Source: Novakomyces olei
Lineage: Eukaryota > Ascomycota > Novakomycetes > Novakomycetales > Novakomycetaceae
Direction of reading: 5' to 3'
Assembly: GCA_016906335.1 (NCBI GenBank)
Contig: JADEYG010000012.1
Location: 372,501 to 436,500, forward strand
Length of the DNA: 64,000 bases
Under the pieces are notes generated by a model. The model saw nothing but the letters and a program-made list of their open reading frames with translations, was not told where the DNA came from and searched no databases. A program made the position numbers and the translations under genes. The stretch's first letter is position 1, and each line of letters starts with the position of its first letter. Below are positions 48,924 to 60,640 of this stretch, one piece after another.

Positions 48924-49625
48924 TGATAATGAATGATATAATGCGAAATGATAATGGATGAAAGGTTACTGTTATATTGTTTTATTTATTGATTTTTGGT
49001 TTCGCTTTATTCTAATTGTAAGCGTTAAAGCACATGGAAATCTAAGTCTGCTCTCATGGGGTTATACTTATATAGTTTTCAAATCATTATATTATATTTA
49101 TGTTGTCTAGCTTTTCGTATTAAACAATGAAATTCACGGAAGACTATAAACCGTCAAGCACTAGCGTTTGGAATTTTGGGATCAGTTTCGTCAGTTTACT
49201 AATTAATGATTTTAACTCTTTCTCAGTTTTTTATTTTTTTTTCTTGGGAATCTTTGCATTATCAAGAGAGAATTAATTAGCCTCGGTCTTCCTGCAGTCT
49301 TGTAGTTTTAAATTCGACATGACAGTAGCTGAGACGAAAGTCGCTGAGACGAAAGTCGCTGAGACCGCTTGATTTTATCAGAGATAACTACAGGCCATTT
49401 AGAGGTTCAGTATAGGCGGAGAATGAGTATTTATATTGCAATGCATGTAAAGCCAAAATATTGCCACAATTTTCAAGGCTCAAACAGATGGAAGTAACAG
49501 AATAATGGTAAATTATATACCCCTGACACATCGGCCTATGTATATATAATCTACTGCTAAATCCATTCCTTAGACCCAAACTACCAAGGCTAAGAAAACA
49601 ATATACAAGCGTATTAACCCTAAAC
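48924..49625. other. Convergent intergenic region
   Basis: This 702-bp region contains a short tandem repeat of GCTGAGACGAAAGTC (about 49328-49363, two full copies and a partial). It is otherwise AT-rich with no gene. Confidence 0.4.
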
Positions 49626-50709
49626 TTAAAGCCTAAATTCCGACTTCAAGGACGCTGAGAGCAACTGGCTCGCGGCATCATCGACGAACCAAGTAACCTT
49701 ATCGCCCAGACCTTGGTTGACCAAAGAGCAAGGGAGTTCTCCGTCCGTATCAGAAAAAATTTTCTGTATGATCTCTTGCTTTCCCTCTCCAGTAGCAACA
49801 AAAGCTGCTTTTAGTGCGTGAGTAACAACGGGGAGAGTTAGAGTGATACGCCGAGGAGGCGGCTTTGGAGAGTCCGTTACCGGGGCAACCCAAGCAACAT
49901 CCTCATCCAATACTTCGTGTTTAGGGAACAATGAGCAAGTGTGCCCATCTTCACCACAGCCGAGTAGCAAAAGATCAAAAACGGGGAACTTTACAGAGTC
50001 GAGCCGGGCAAAAACCGTCACAAGCTGCTTTTCATAACTGTCCGCTATTTCCTGTGTGCTATCTTCAACGTCCAACAGACTCGTGTCCAGCGTATGAATA
50101 TTTTCACGTGGAATTCCAGGTTCAGGGAGTTTGGAGAAGAAAGCATCGCTCACCTGTTTGAAATTGCTTTCCGGATCGTCGAGCGGAACAGCGCGTTCGT
50201 CAGCGAAAAAGACTTGCCTGTAGGATAAATGTTAGTTTTAAAATTGGTAATTTAAAGAATAAGCTTGTCTTGTATATTCGAGACTACACGTCTTTAGAAA
50301 TAAATTCTTATAATTTAACCCAATTCGTCAGGGATGCTTTTTTTTTTTTAGCTTTTTTCTTGTTTTTATGTGCTTTCTTTCTTTTTGGTTTTTTTTTGGT
50401 GCATTTTTTGCCTTGTTCCCTTCCATTCCCCAACTCTTCCTGTCTCAACTCCCCCACTTTCCAACTCTTTCATAACCAGTTTCCTTGTCCATGAATTTGT
50501 AGCATTACAATCACGACTCACCATTTAGAATAGTCGATATCTGGGATGGTCGGCAGCACTTGGCCCAGTATTTTAGGGAGCGATCCGCCGCTAATGGCGA
50601 CCGTAAACTTGCCGTGTCTGTTTAGAGCAGATGCGTAGGCGTTTACAATGTACTTGGCCAAAGAGTCGGCCAGCTCTGATTTGTCCTTGAAGGAATGCAC
50701 AAACACCAT
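49626..50709 (-). CDS. SOL: 6-phosphogluconolactonase (two exons)
   Basis: Exons 50709-50522 and 50217-49626 flank a 304-nt intron with a strong pyrimidine tract. The product is 259 residues, normal for the SOL/DevB family. Motifs are VAISGGSLPKIL (sugar-phosphate loop), WQVFFADERAVPLDDPESNF, LLGCGEDGHTCSLFP and RITLTLPVV. It hydrolyses 6-phosphogluconolactone in the oxidative pentose phosphate pathway in the cytosol. The donor falls inside the Trp codon, and the second exon restores WQVFF. A GTG-initiated upstream extension is not used. Fungi often have several SOL paralogues; which one this is cannot be told. Confidence 0.94.
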
Positions 50710-51341
50710 TGTCTGCGTTATCTTTTGACGTGTTATTTCCAAAGACAAAGTCAGGTTTGTTGCCGCCGTCACCGTTTCACCAACGTAATTAATACGTACG
50801 TTATTGCGATATGAAATGCGGTATTATAATACTAAATACAGTACTTTTATATGGTGCGGTACTGTAACTTACGCACATGTGGCTCCAGAATAGGGAAGAA
50901 TAGTTTAAAAGAATAGTTTAATATACGTAATACTGCGGCGAAGTCGGAATAATTTGTAGTAAATTTGTGCTACTTTGGGTTTAAGTTTAGGGTTAATCAA
51001 GAATATGGGGTGTCCTCTAGGGTTTACGGTTTACTTTGCTGTAGACAACTATTTATCCTGAATATTATCCCCTAACCCTAAACCGGTGACTGATATCTTT
51101 TTGTTGTTGGCGTATGGAGAATAATCAAGATTAATACCTATTAATGTATACCTCTTCACTGCGCAATCCAAATTTTGAAAGCTCGGCATCACTTGCAAAA
51201 CAAGCACCAAAAGATATGCGTTATTACAATAAATGAAATGTAAACCAAAGTGTCTAATTTCACATTTGATTATTGTCCAAGTAACAAAAACCACAACACT
51301 ATCTATTACATGTCTATTACGTGCTTTTGCTTTATCTTTTC
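50710..51341. promoter_or_regulatory. 6-phosphogluconolactonase promoter with telobox motifs
   Basis: This is the promoter of the 6-phosphogluconolactonase gene plus the 3-prime flank of the COQ1 gene. TTTAGGGTTAA at 50986-50996 and CCCTAACCCTAAACC at 51070-51084 lie about 277-375 bp from the ATG, in opposite orientations. Confidence 0.5.
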
Positions 51342-52637
51342 CTACTTCTTCCGCGTCATTACCGTCTCTGCAAGCTGTTTCAAGGCGTCTCGAGCCTCGC
51401 TCGGAGGCAAAATATCCAATGCAGTCCTTGCCTTGTCCGCATAACTCTGAGCAAGATTTCGAGTCTGCTCAATCCCGTCTGACCGGGTCACCAAGTACCG
51501 GGCGCGTTCAACGTCACCAGATTCACTGAATTGCCGTTTTATCAAAGGTCCCAGTTCTGGGAACATTTGCCAGGCATAAAGAACGGGCCCCGTGGCCAAT
51601 CCAGCCGCCAGATCCGCGTTTGACGGCTTTCCAATATCATGAGCGGAATAGTCCAGTAAATCGTCCACCAGCTGACTGTTAGTATTCAAATAAGTAGATT
51701 TACAAATATGTCTTCATACCTGGAAAGCTAGGCCAAGATTACGGCCATAATCATAGGCTGCATCGACTACTGGAGCACTGCAATCACCTAATATAGCGGC
51801 TGCCCGACAGCTTTTTGCGATAAGACTAGCGGTTTTCAGGTACGTTTTTCGTAGATAGTACTCAAAAACATCATCAGACGGCCCGGTTACACTATCGCTG
51901 GCCGTGTTTTTCAACTGTAGAAACTCTCCTTCTACCAAATTTGCAATTACAGTCGAAAGAAGCTCCACGACTTCGCAATTGCGCAGCCGTGCTAATGCCT
52001 GTGAAGCTCGACCGAGTAAGAAATCTCCAGCCAGGATTGTTAGTTTGTTCCCATATACGATATGAGAAGTCGGCCGACTTCTTCTGGTCATCGACCCGTC
52101 TACCACGTCATCATGCAGCAGGGAAGCAGCATGAATCATTTCACTTATTTCTGCTAATCGACGCTGTGAAGGAAGAATACGAGCGTTTGTTTCCGTCGGC
52201 AATTCCGTGTTCAGAGAAGGGTTTACATCGTTGAGCACATTGTCTCGTGAAATTGGCTGATCAATGTTCTCTTTAGCATTTGAATATAGCTTTTGCTGAT
52301 TGGCTTTAGAGGTAGTTTCAGCCGTTGCTTTAGACATGAGGAGGACAAGAAGCGGCCGCAGATGTTTGCCTTCGCCTTGAATGTAGTACTTCGCCATTGT
52401 ATTGAGAGCCGAGTCTCGTGAGCCAATCATCTTGTGGATGGAGGCAGCGAGCCCTGCCATTTCCGGACCAACCAGCTTGAGCGGGTCAAATATTTGGTAA
52501 GCCGAGGCGGGTTCGGTCGGGTTTTCCGGCTCAATGATCCGAGCCGCTTGAGCCCGTGAAAGATAGGTACGTCTCCGTAGAGCAATTGCTGACGGGCGGT
52601 AATGCCGCCGGCATAGTGTCCATGTGTAGCGATGCAT
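51342..52637 (-). CDS. COQ1: Polyprenyl diphosphate synthase for ubiquinone (COQ1, two exons)
   Basis: Exons 52637-51720 and 51671-51342 flank a 48-nt intron (GTATGA to CAGTCAG, branch TACTAACA). The product is 415 residues. The Arg-rich N-terminus MHRYTWTLCRRHYRPSAIAL is a mitochondrial targeting type. GEGKHLRPLLVLLMSKATAE, the first Asp-rich motif LLHDDVVDGSMTRR (DDxxD), GNKLTILAGDFLLGRASQAL and the second motif LVDDLLDYSAHD define a trans-long-chain prenyl synthase; the splice lies just before the second motif. It makes the hexa- to decaprenyl side chain of ubiquinone on the matrix side of the inner membrane. Chain length is not predictable here. A Asn/Thr-rich insert of about 50 residues follows the first conserved block, as in other fungal COQ1. 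Confidence 0.94.
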
Positions 52638-54143
52638 GGTCGATAACGGCAGCCGAATGTATCTGAATAATACAAAATAAAATAATTTAGAAAAAGTTTG
52701 TTCGATTAGATCAAACAATGGTTTCAAATAGCCTTCGCTTTTTTGTCTTTGATGCTTCACAGATTTCAAACCGGCCGGCTCAAATGACAGATATAAAGAA
52801 ACCTTTGAATATATTCCAACCCGACCTATTGTCCCAGGCCTTTATTTGACAGCAATGAAATTTCGAGATACGATTTTCTTTTCAAAAAATCATTGTAGAC
52901 AATTTCTCTTCTTTTTCTTCTTTTGATCCTGCAATCACAACTGCGCCAGAAATCCGGGTAAAGTTGAGCTATGCGCACCGCAATTACACCGGCAAAAGGT
53001 CCTTTAACTGAAGAATATTCGAATTCAGCTGCCGTGCATAAAAAGCACGTTACCGCGGGAGTGAAACGTCTCTTGGCTTTAAACAGCCTTTGATAAGGGA
53101 GTTTAGTATCGATGAGTTGCTGACTCTGAAATTCTTTAAGAATATTATGCTGATTATAGGCGTTGTCAAGTATCAATGAAAAAGGTATTTATTCGAATAA
53201 TGGCCAAAAAAACCGAGATTTATCGGTCAGATTTAATTAATGTGAACTCCAAATATTATCGCCCCTGTACTTTACTCTTTATATTCTTTTTATTATACTA
53301 AAAAGCCTCGAGATGTATACAGAAAGATCTACAGATAATTGTAGTTGGATTCGAGTGGACTCCACATCCCGACAGGCGTATTCCAGAAACAGCGTTAGCA
53401 TTGCTCCTTGTGATTTGAAACTTGCAATCTGACTCCCAATGTATCAGATTCGCTTGAGCCTAGTATTGAACAACATAAATTTCTCGCGGACACAAACCTT
53501 TATTTGATGAAAAACTAAATAATCCAATTGAAAAAACGTGTCGAAAGTCCACCTTTTCCTATAATCACTATCAAACACGCGAGAATTAATAGCCTTGCCG
53601 TATAATAAAGGACAGATTTATGGCATTTATAATCTGTTGTACGCATGGAATAATACTCGATATATTTGAGTCATTTGAGTCAATGTATTCGAGGCCAAAC
53701 GCAATCCTGAAGCCTTGAATAAAGAAAGCAAAATCCTGTCTAGTCGATGTACCCTCACAACTCGAAACGAACGTCATCCTAACCTCTATGTAAATAGACT
53801 CAATGACATCATTATACAAAGTGTATGACAGTAAATCAAGCCTTACATTTAAGCCCATACATTAGCGGCGAACGGCGTTGTCGCTACCCCAGTTTTAGTA
53901 TCCTGCAGCCTTTTTTACCCAAAGGCCGACCAAATAAAAGCACGTTGTAGTGCAAAAGCCATTACTATTACGGCAGGTTTGCCTAGTTTTTTCCAACGCG
54001 CAATTGAAGCGGTCTGGTGAGTAGACTGCCGTACTATTTAAGCTGCAAAGTTTAAATTTCCATTGCAAGCGTCAACGTGGTTGCTATTCGAATATCCGAG
54101 TAATTATTGATCGAGTCTAAGTCGAGTCTATTGGCTGCAAAAT
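52638..54143. other. Gene-poor divergent region
   Basis: About 1.5 kb between COQ1 and the next rightward gene. A 90-codon ATG frame at 53586-53858 (minus) has protein-like composition but no recognisable domain. A TTG-initiated frame at 52826-53176 is probably chance. No RNA gene seen. Confidence 0.4.
53586..53858 (-). CDS. Possible small hypothetical protein, 90 residues
   Basis: The frame has an ATG start and reads MGLNVRLDLLSYTLYNDVIE, ending IRQGY. It could equally be chance in an AT-rich gap; it has no motif, no clear neighbour relationship and no recognisable homologue. Confidence 0.2.
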   Translation of the reverse strand: MGLNVRLDLLSYTLYNDVIESIYIEVRMTFVSSCEGTSTRQDFAFFIQGFRIAFGLEYIDSNDSNISSIIPCVQQIINAINLSFIIRQGY

Positions 54144-55536
54144 ATGGTAACTACACGCAGCCGGGCACACACAATCTCCGAAAACGATGGTGACAAGTCG
54201 GCAGCCGGATATCACGGTTTGGGGAAAGCCGGGGAGAAACAGAAGAATAAGCAAGCAGTGAGTAAAGAAGCAGACAACGAGGAAAAGGAAAATCCTGGAC
54301 AAGGGAAAGAAGAAGAACAGCAGAATAAAAAAGAAAATTGGCCAAAGACCCAACAAGCCGATACTGTGAAGGAAGAGAACCAGGAAACCAAAGGAACGGA
54401 TAAAACTGCCGGCGATAAGGAAAACGAATCCGATTTAAACAAAGGCAAGGAAATACCCGACCAACAAAATGATGAAAATCAACAGTTTAAATCCAAAGAT
54501 AAAGAGACTGGTGAAGCACATGCATCCAAACGTCGCAAGACTGTGGAACCGTGAGTCGAATTGTATAATGAATAAAGCGGGCACTAATAATTACAGAGCT
54601 GAAGTCTTGGAAAAAGGTCTTATTTACGTATTCTACAGACCGCGTGTGTCGGTTGATAAAGTTGAGTCTGTACAAGATGTGCAGAGATCGTTTCTTATCT
54701 TGGAACCGCTATCAGAACCAGATTCTGCTAACTTAGACAGCAAAGAGGTTTCTCAAAAACTGCGCAATGAACACAGTAAACACGAACTCGTAGTATTGGA
54801 ATTACCAAAGAAACGGTTTCCTTCAACGGGGGACCGGTTTTTTTCCTTTGTTGCACAGGAATCGGAAAGTGTTGCTGAGATCAGAAAAGGACTCGAAAGT
54901 CGCCGTTACGAAACAAAGACTCGAGGTGAAAGGGAGGAGCAAGCCGCTCGGCCTCTTTGTGAAGGCGTTTACGCACTCGTACGTCATAATCGGTCCACTC
55001 ATTTGTTTTACGTAATGTCGGAGCCAGAGCCAATAAGGGTAACGTAGAAAAAAAGAAAAGAAACCAAATACCATCTAACACATCATTCCAGGAAGCCCAA
55101 GAAGAGTTCGGGATACAGGAGCGCGGATCACTTATTATTAGCGTCCGAAACCCAGAGACACCGAGTCCACCGCAAGCTCAGCTTTCTGAAAAGCCCCAAT
55201 TCCCTAAGGAGTAAGCTCTTAAGATCAATGATATGTACCGGCTAACACAATCGTTCTTTATGCAGATTGCAAGACAAATTTGAGGGTCTGCGATGGCTTC
55301 CTGCTGAGCCAGATCTTTTACGGTACACAAATGCCGTAGTCCTTTTGATTGGAGAGCGTAGATTCAAAAAGGACGAAGCTGATCTAGACGCAACGCTTGA
55401 TGATCTGCTCCAAATGGAGCATGAAAATGAAGAGCGAATGCAAAGAGACAAAAGTCAAGATAGCCTTTTTGCTGATCTTGGATTGGCACCGAGCGAATTT
55501 GATTCTGTGCCAGTAGAGGAAGGCAAACTCGAATGA
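54144..55536 (+). CDS. Conserved fungal protein, often labelled BTB-domain transcription factor (four exons)
   Basis: Exons 54144-54550, 54597-55038, 55092-55210 and 55266-55536 join to 412 residues; introns are 46, 53 and 55 nt with CTAAT or CTAAC branch sites. The first 135 residues are highly charged (Lys/Glu/Asn/Gln) and end in a basic SKRRKT nuclear-signal type. The conserved part starts AEVLEKGLIYVFYRPRVSVD, continues through QDVQRSFLILEPL, LELPKKRFPSTGDRFFSFVA, CEGVYALVRHNRSTHLFYVM, ERGSLIISVRNPETPSPP and FEGLRWLPAEP. I recall this block from ascomycete proteins annotated as BTB transcription factors, although I see no BTB fold in it. Function unknown, probably nuclear. Confidence 0.75.
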
Positions 55537-55653
55537 ATAGGAGCGAGTGTGCGAGTGATACGACCACAAAATAATTGGCGAAACGCCTTTCCCATAAACA
55601 TTCATCAAAAAATAGGCTTTGCTAAAATACTCCGACCCAGATTCGAACGTAGT

Positions 55654-56011
55654 TCAAGAGGCAAGCTTTTTCTGGGCATTCGATAACCGTAATTCTGCCT
55701 GCTGAAGAGTAGACAGCGCAATCTGCAGCCGTGTCCGTATATCTTTAATTTTGTTGTATGTAGGCGCCAGATTTGGAACATGTGCAGCTTCGATGTACGA
55801 CTTCAATGCTGCTTGTCAGACACAATTAACGTGGTATTTGCTCCTTACTATGTTCCATCTGCTGAAGTTCCGCTGCTAAACGATCTTGAGCCGTGGTCAT
55901 TTGCAAAAACTGTTCCTGCAATTGGTGCACTGCAGGATCTACCACACTGTGAAGTGCAACGACAAGACGGCCCTGTTCGTCGGCCATTCTGTCTTGTGCT
56001 AATGCTGGCAT
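55654..56011 (-). CDS. Snapin-like BLOC-1 subunit (two exons)
   Basis: Exons 56011-55849 and 55808-55654 flank a 40-nt intron (GTAAGG to ACAAGCAG). The 105-residue product is almost entirely helical: LVVALHSVVDPAVHQLQEQF, a first coil, then NLAPTYNKIKDIRTRLQIAL and QQAELRLSNAQKKLAS. The pattern of a xxPxVxxLxxx helix, a short Pro-rich hinge and a second helix matches the SNAPIN/Pallidin family, whose human member is about 136 residues. BLOC-1 acts in endosomal trafficking. A small DASH-type kinetochore subunit is an alternative because such coils look alike. It is convergent with the preceding gene, ends 117 bp apart. Confidence 0.55.
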
Positions 56012-56562
56012 TATGCTCAACGCGTATTACGCTGATATTAAGGGAGCTATTTTATTACAATTCATATAAATAAATTAAATTAAATTAAATTAAAATATTA
56101 TGAAATAATATTGTAACCAGTATTACAGACATGATAGTCACAAGCATTATCGTTATGGTGAATCCCAATAGAGAAAATAATAAATTATATTAAACATAAA
56201 ACAGAAATAATAAAAATAACAAATCACTGGTAGAATACGAAACTGCGATATGGCCAGTTTTGCTTGGTTTAATTGCTGATTGGCGTTGGCAAATAGCCAG
56301 AGTCGCAGTAATGCCGCATGCACAAAGGTACTACTGGACGTCAATGGTGTTGAACACTATATGCAAACAAATTGAGGATATGACTATACAAAGCTTTATG
56401 TAATTTAATGATAAATACGGATGGCATACGCCCATCCTGCCTTATCGTCCACTTTTGAGCTCGAAATGTTCAATTAAGATTTGAGCTATTAAACGAAATA
56501 ACGAAACAACACCTTGACCCTCAACCACAATACTCATTATATTTTTTGGCCGCCGAACAAGT
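56012..56562. other. Intergenic region
   Basis: A 551-bp AT-rich gap between two leftward genes with an AATTA run at about 56071-56095. No gene is visible. Confidence 0.4.
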
Positions 56563-57386
56563 CTATTCGGCTCGCGCCGTTGCCAGAGCACGAAATTCTA
56601 AACAATGCAAATCCTGCTCCTCATTACCATTTTCACTGATTGGGTGTGGAGAGCGATCATAGTTCTCGTGTGCGAAAAACTCCTTGATTGAATCCGAGAA
56701 AGCAACGTGCTAAATATTAGTATAAGACTGTTGAACTTTGGCAGCTACCTTTTTCAAATGTAAACACAATGGAGCATAAACTGATTTTTTTTGGTCGCGT
56801 TTGCTGCAATTGTGACGGCGATTAGCCATTGGCGCCACAGGCGTTGTTGGCACACTGTCATCTCCGGTGTCTGAGGACGCGACCGATCGCGGAGACGAGA
56901 ATAATGAAGGAAGCGATTCCGTAGAAGACAAGGACTGCTGCTGGTATGACGGAGGCTCGTACCGAATAATCATTTTGTCAAGTAGACGAATTGAGCCTAA
57001 TTCAATGTATAACAATCCTTTCTTTGGGTGTAGTGAAATTTGCGCTGTATGCAAATCTGCCGGTAATCCAGCAAATAAATCTGTATCGCCTTAAAGCCCA
57101 CTTTGCACAATGTATTCGCTTCTGAATCCTAGTTTCGAGAATCTCGTTGCGAGATATCAATTATGAGCGCAGTAAGTTTGACAAGTCTGAGCCCTTCAAT
57201 GCATTCTGTGGCAGAGTGAACGATAGATGACTCGCAATATCTTTGCGCCAGACACCTGGTTTGTTTTGATTGTAATATATATTGTTTATTTATTATTTAT
57301 TTGGTGATCGAGACTCACCTTCTTTCCTTTTGCGGACTATGCTTCTGTGCAGGGTTTTCTTACGCACATCAATGGCTCGGGTAGAC
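56563..57386 (-). CDS. Unknown gene, 5-prime end not found
   Basis: Three coding blocks splice in frame: 57386-57319, 57089-56749 and 56709-56563. The last intron is 39 nt (GTAGCT to TACTAATATTTAG). The sequence reads STRAIDVRKKTLHRSIVRKR, then DTDLFAGLPADLHTAQISLH, KKGLLYIELGSIRLLDK, a Ser/Pro-rich middle, and HVAFSDSIKEFFAHENYD near the end. The blocks look strongly coding and end in a good stop, but no initiator Met is evident upstream of the acceptor at 57387. An alternative middle exon (57180-57250) could be included. A copia retrotransposon begins 508 bp upstream. I do not recognise the protein. Confidence 0.45.
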
Positions 57387-57894
57387 CTAATTTAGCGCGA
57401 TAATTTCACGCCTCAGGTATTATGTCTATTTTAGGACTAATTTAGGACAAAACTGTCCCAATGGGACTAGTGTGTAATTAAGACCAAGTAATCAAGGGTT
57501 AGCCTTAACGCGTATCGATCGCGAGCCGCAGTGGGGACAAATAATGTACTGTGAAAATGATACTATAGTACGATAATAATGCTACACTAAAATATCGATA
57601 CCAGCTTGGTAATATTTGTACGTGTTAAATGTGCACTCGTATCATAACTTTAATTGTTGGGTATTTAAAGAATACGTTGTGGGCAGATTACGTTTAGGCT
57701 AATTATTTCATTTGGTGCCTCTGTACTATATAAACTTTATGCCTTTTTAACGGGTCAACAACGGTCTCTGTTTCACATAGGACAGTGCGCAGATCTTAAC
57801 TTGCTGAATTGGTACTGCGTCCGCCTACCTCCTACGTGTTTTTTATTTTTTGGTCTTATTTTCCATACTAAATTTATCGCGAAATGTTCAATAT
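57387..57894. other. Flank between unknown gene and retrotransposon
   Basis: I searched the minus strand for a first exon of the preceding gene and found none with a usable ATG and donor. The last five bases (AATAT) are the target-site duplication of the element. Confidence 0.4.
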
Positions 57895-58237
<343 letters not shown>

Positions 58238-58248
58238 GGTTATGAGCC
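58238..58248 (+). other. Primer-binding site, initiator-Met tRNA anticodon region
   Basis: GGTTATGAGCC directly follows the LTR and is exactly complementary to the anticodon stem-loop of initiator Met tRNA (GGCTCATAACC). Drosophila copia is known to use such an internal half-tRNA primer, unlike the 3-prime-end priming of most LTR elements. Confidence 0.8.
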
Positions 58249-58329
58249 TGGAAGGTGATTGTTGAATTTCAAACTCAAGATACCGCTCGCTGTCTTTTAA
58301 TAAAACTATTTCTCTTATTCAAAGCTCAA

Positions 58330-59220
58330 ATGGCTGATGTCAATGTCACCCCCGGACAGGCATCTAGCATCAGAAATAATACTATTATTCTTGGAGTCAT
58401 CCCTCAATTGAAAGATTGGCATTCCTATCTGGAGTGGAGAATTAAAATCAAAAATAGACTTGAATTACATGGCCTTTCATCGCTGCTAGACAATTCTGTC
58501 GACACAACTACAGTGTCGAATGTGAGCACACTAATAGTCACGGCTGAACTAGTCGAAGCAATAAGTGGGGATCTTCTTGGACCCCGAATCGAAGGGCTCA
58601 AAACCCCTCAAAAACTATTTGAACTACTGGACACCGAATTCGAAAAAAGAAAGCATCAAGTGACCGAATCCATTGTATCAAAATTTATGAATCCGTCGAA
58701 ACTATGGAATGGAGACCCGGAAAACTTTATTACGGAATACAGAAAACAAATCGTAAATTTAGTTCGACTCGGCTACACGGAACTCACCTACTTTGCCTAT
58801 TGCGGCATACTTTCTGCAATACCTCGCGACATTGCAAATACAATCCGACACAACGTGAGCTCCACTATTAATTCTGAGACCCACGTATTTGATCTACTTG
58901 ACCTTATCGATAATGAACTAATTTATTACACAATGGATAAGACTTCCTATTCCGGAAATGGAGCCCACCATATTCCTGTTCGAGGAGAAGAATCTACCTA
59001 TCATATCAACAGATCAAATCAAAATTTCAAAAGTGGAAACAATGGATATAGCGATAAGGCTGAGAGACAGTCTAAAAAGTCTGTTAACAAATGCGGTTAC
59101 TGCGATAAGAATGGCCACAAAACAAATGACTGCTTTAAGAATCCTAATGGGAAAAACGCAAGATACTGTAACAATTGCAGAATATATGGACATTTGACAA
59201 AAGATTGCAGAAAACATGAA
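58330..59220 (+). other. Gag region of copia element
   Basis: The region encodes a capsid-type domain (DWHSYLEWRIKIKNRLELHG and LFELLDTEFEKRKHQ recall the UBN2 Gag domain of copia elements). It is followed by two CCHC zinc knuckles, CGYCDKNGHKTNDC and CNNCRIYGHLTKDC. Boundaries are those of recognisable domains. Confidence 0.85.
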
Positions 59221-59319
59221 TACAAAAATTCAAAAAAACAATCGGTGTATAACGTAAAGATTAACAATACTGAGCCTATCCTGTGACTAGGTAACAAAGG
59301 GACACCTGGAGATATCACT

Positions 59320-60640
59320 GAGTGGATTCTCGATACAGGGGCCACTAGTCACATATGCTCAGATATCAAATACTTTAATAAAATAAATTACATCAGATCC
59401 ACTATTCAAACAGGGAAGGACAATTGCTCTCCCGTATCAGGAATTGGAACAATAATTTTAAAAGTTAGGGATGACCTGGGATCAACGCTGATCCTATCAA
59501 ACGTCTTATATGCCCCTAAGTACGGCACAAATTTATTCAATCCGCTCATTCTACAGGCATTCAGTGGAAAAAATTCCATGACAATTGCCGAATCTAAGTT
59601 AACGTTAATGAGCAACGCAAAACCAATTATGCGACTCAAGAAAAATAATAATATATTTTATTTCACTGCAAAACCAATCTATCATAACGAATACATTTCA
59701 AATTCTGTTACTGAAGATAGTGCCGAAAAGGCAAAACTGTGGCACGAAAGGCTAGGCCACACAAATAAACAGTACCTGCTAGAGCTGATAAACGGAAAAG
59801 CCACAGGGAAAATACAATTAATTAAAATCAACGATATTGAACCATGTCATACATGTACAACAGCAAATATAACTCGGGAACCCTTCCCAAATACGGGGAG
59901 AAGCAGACCAACAGGTCTATTTGACCTGGTGCACAGCGACGTGTGCGGGCCTATCAATCTAAATTCTGAATTTAATTACAAATACTTCGTTACATTTATA
60001 GAAGACCTGTCGGGCTTCACGTTCATAAAATTGATGAAGAATAAAAATGAAGTCACCCAAATCTTCGCAGAGTTAATTCCATTTGTTAAAACACAATTTG
60101 GAAAAATGATAAAAACATTAAGAACAGACAACGGTCTGGAATACATCAATGCCGAAATTCATGAACTGTGCAAAAAACATGGCATTATACACCAAACTAG
60201 CACCGCTTACACTCCACAGCAAAATGGAGTAGCGGAACGCGCAAATCGAACAATATTATCGAAGGCACGAAGCCTACTACTAGCACGCAAAGTCCCGATA
60301 AAATTCTGGAGTGATGCTGTGGTCACTAGTTGCTACCTGAAAAATCGACTACCAACTAGAATAGCACCAAAGACTCCGTACGAAACAATCTACAAAAGAC
60401 CTCCGAATCTGGACAATCTGAAAGTGTTTGGTTGCTTGGCAATAGCACTGGACAAGCACGCCAATAACAAAACCAAGCTGGAACAAAGAGGAGATGAATA
60501 CATTTTTATCGGCTACTCTGAAACACAGAAAGGCTACATACTGTCCAATCTCAAAAATGGGAAAAGAATCGTATCTCGAAATGTCAAATTCCTTGAAAAC
60601 GAACAGATTAATAATTCCACTGCTACTGATTATAATGAAA
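59320..60640 (+). other. Protease and integrase region of copia element
   Basis: The protease motif LDTGATSH lies near 59330. The integrase HHCC zinc finger (WHERLGHTNKQYL ... CHTC) is near 59740-59860, with a catalytic core including HSDVCGPI, RTDNGLEY and NGVAERANRTI. Boundaries are approximate. Confidence 0.9.

Noticed and set aside
52826-53176. 116-codon minus-strand frame upstream of COQ1
   Set aside because: It begins at TTG, not ATG, lies in the COQ1 promoter and has no recognisable motif.
55625-55665. Minus-strand GTTCGAATCTGGG resembling a tRNA T-arm
   Set aside because: It overlaps the 3-prime end of the Snapin-like gene and no cloverleaf can be drawn.
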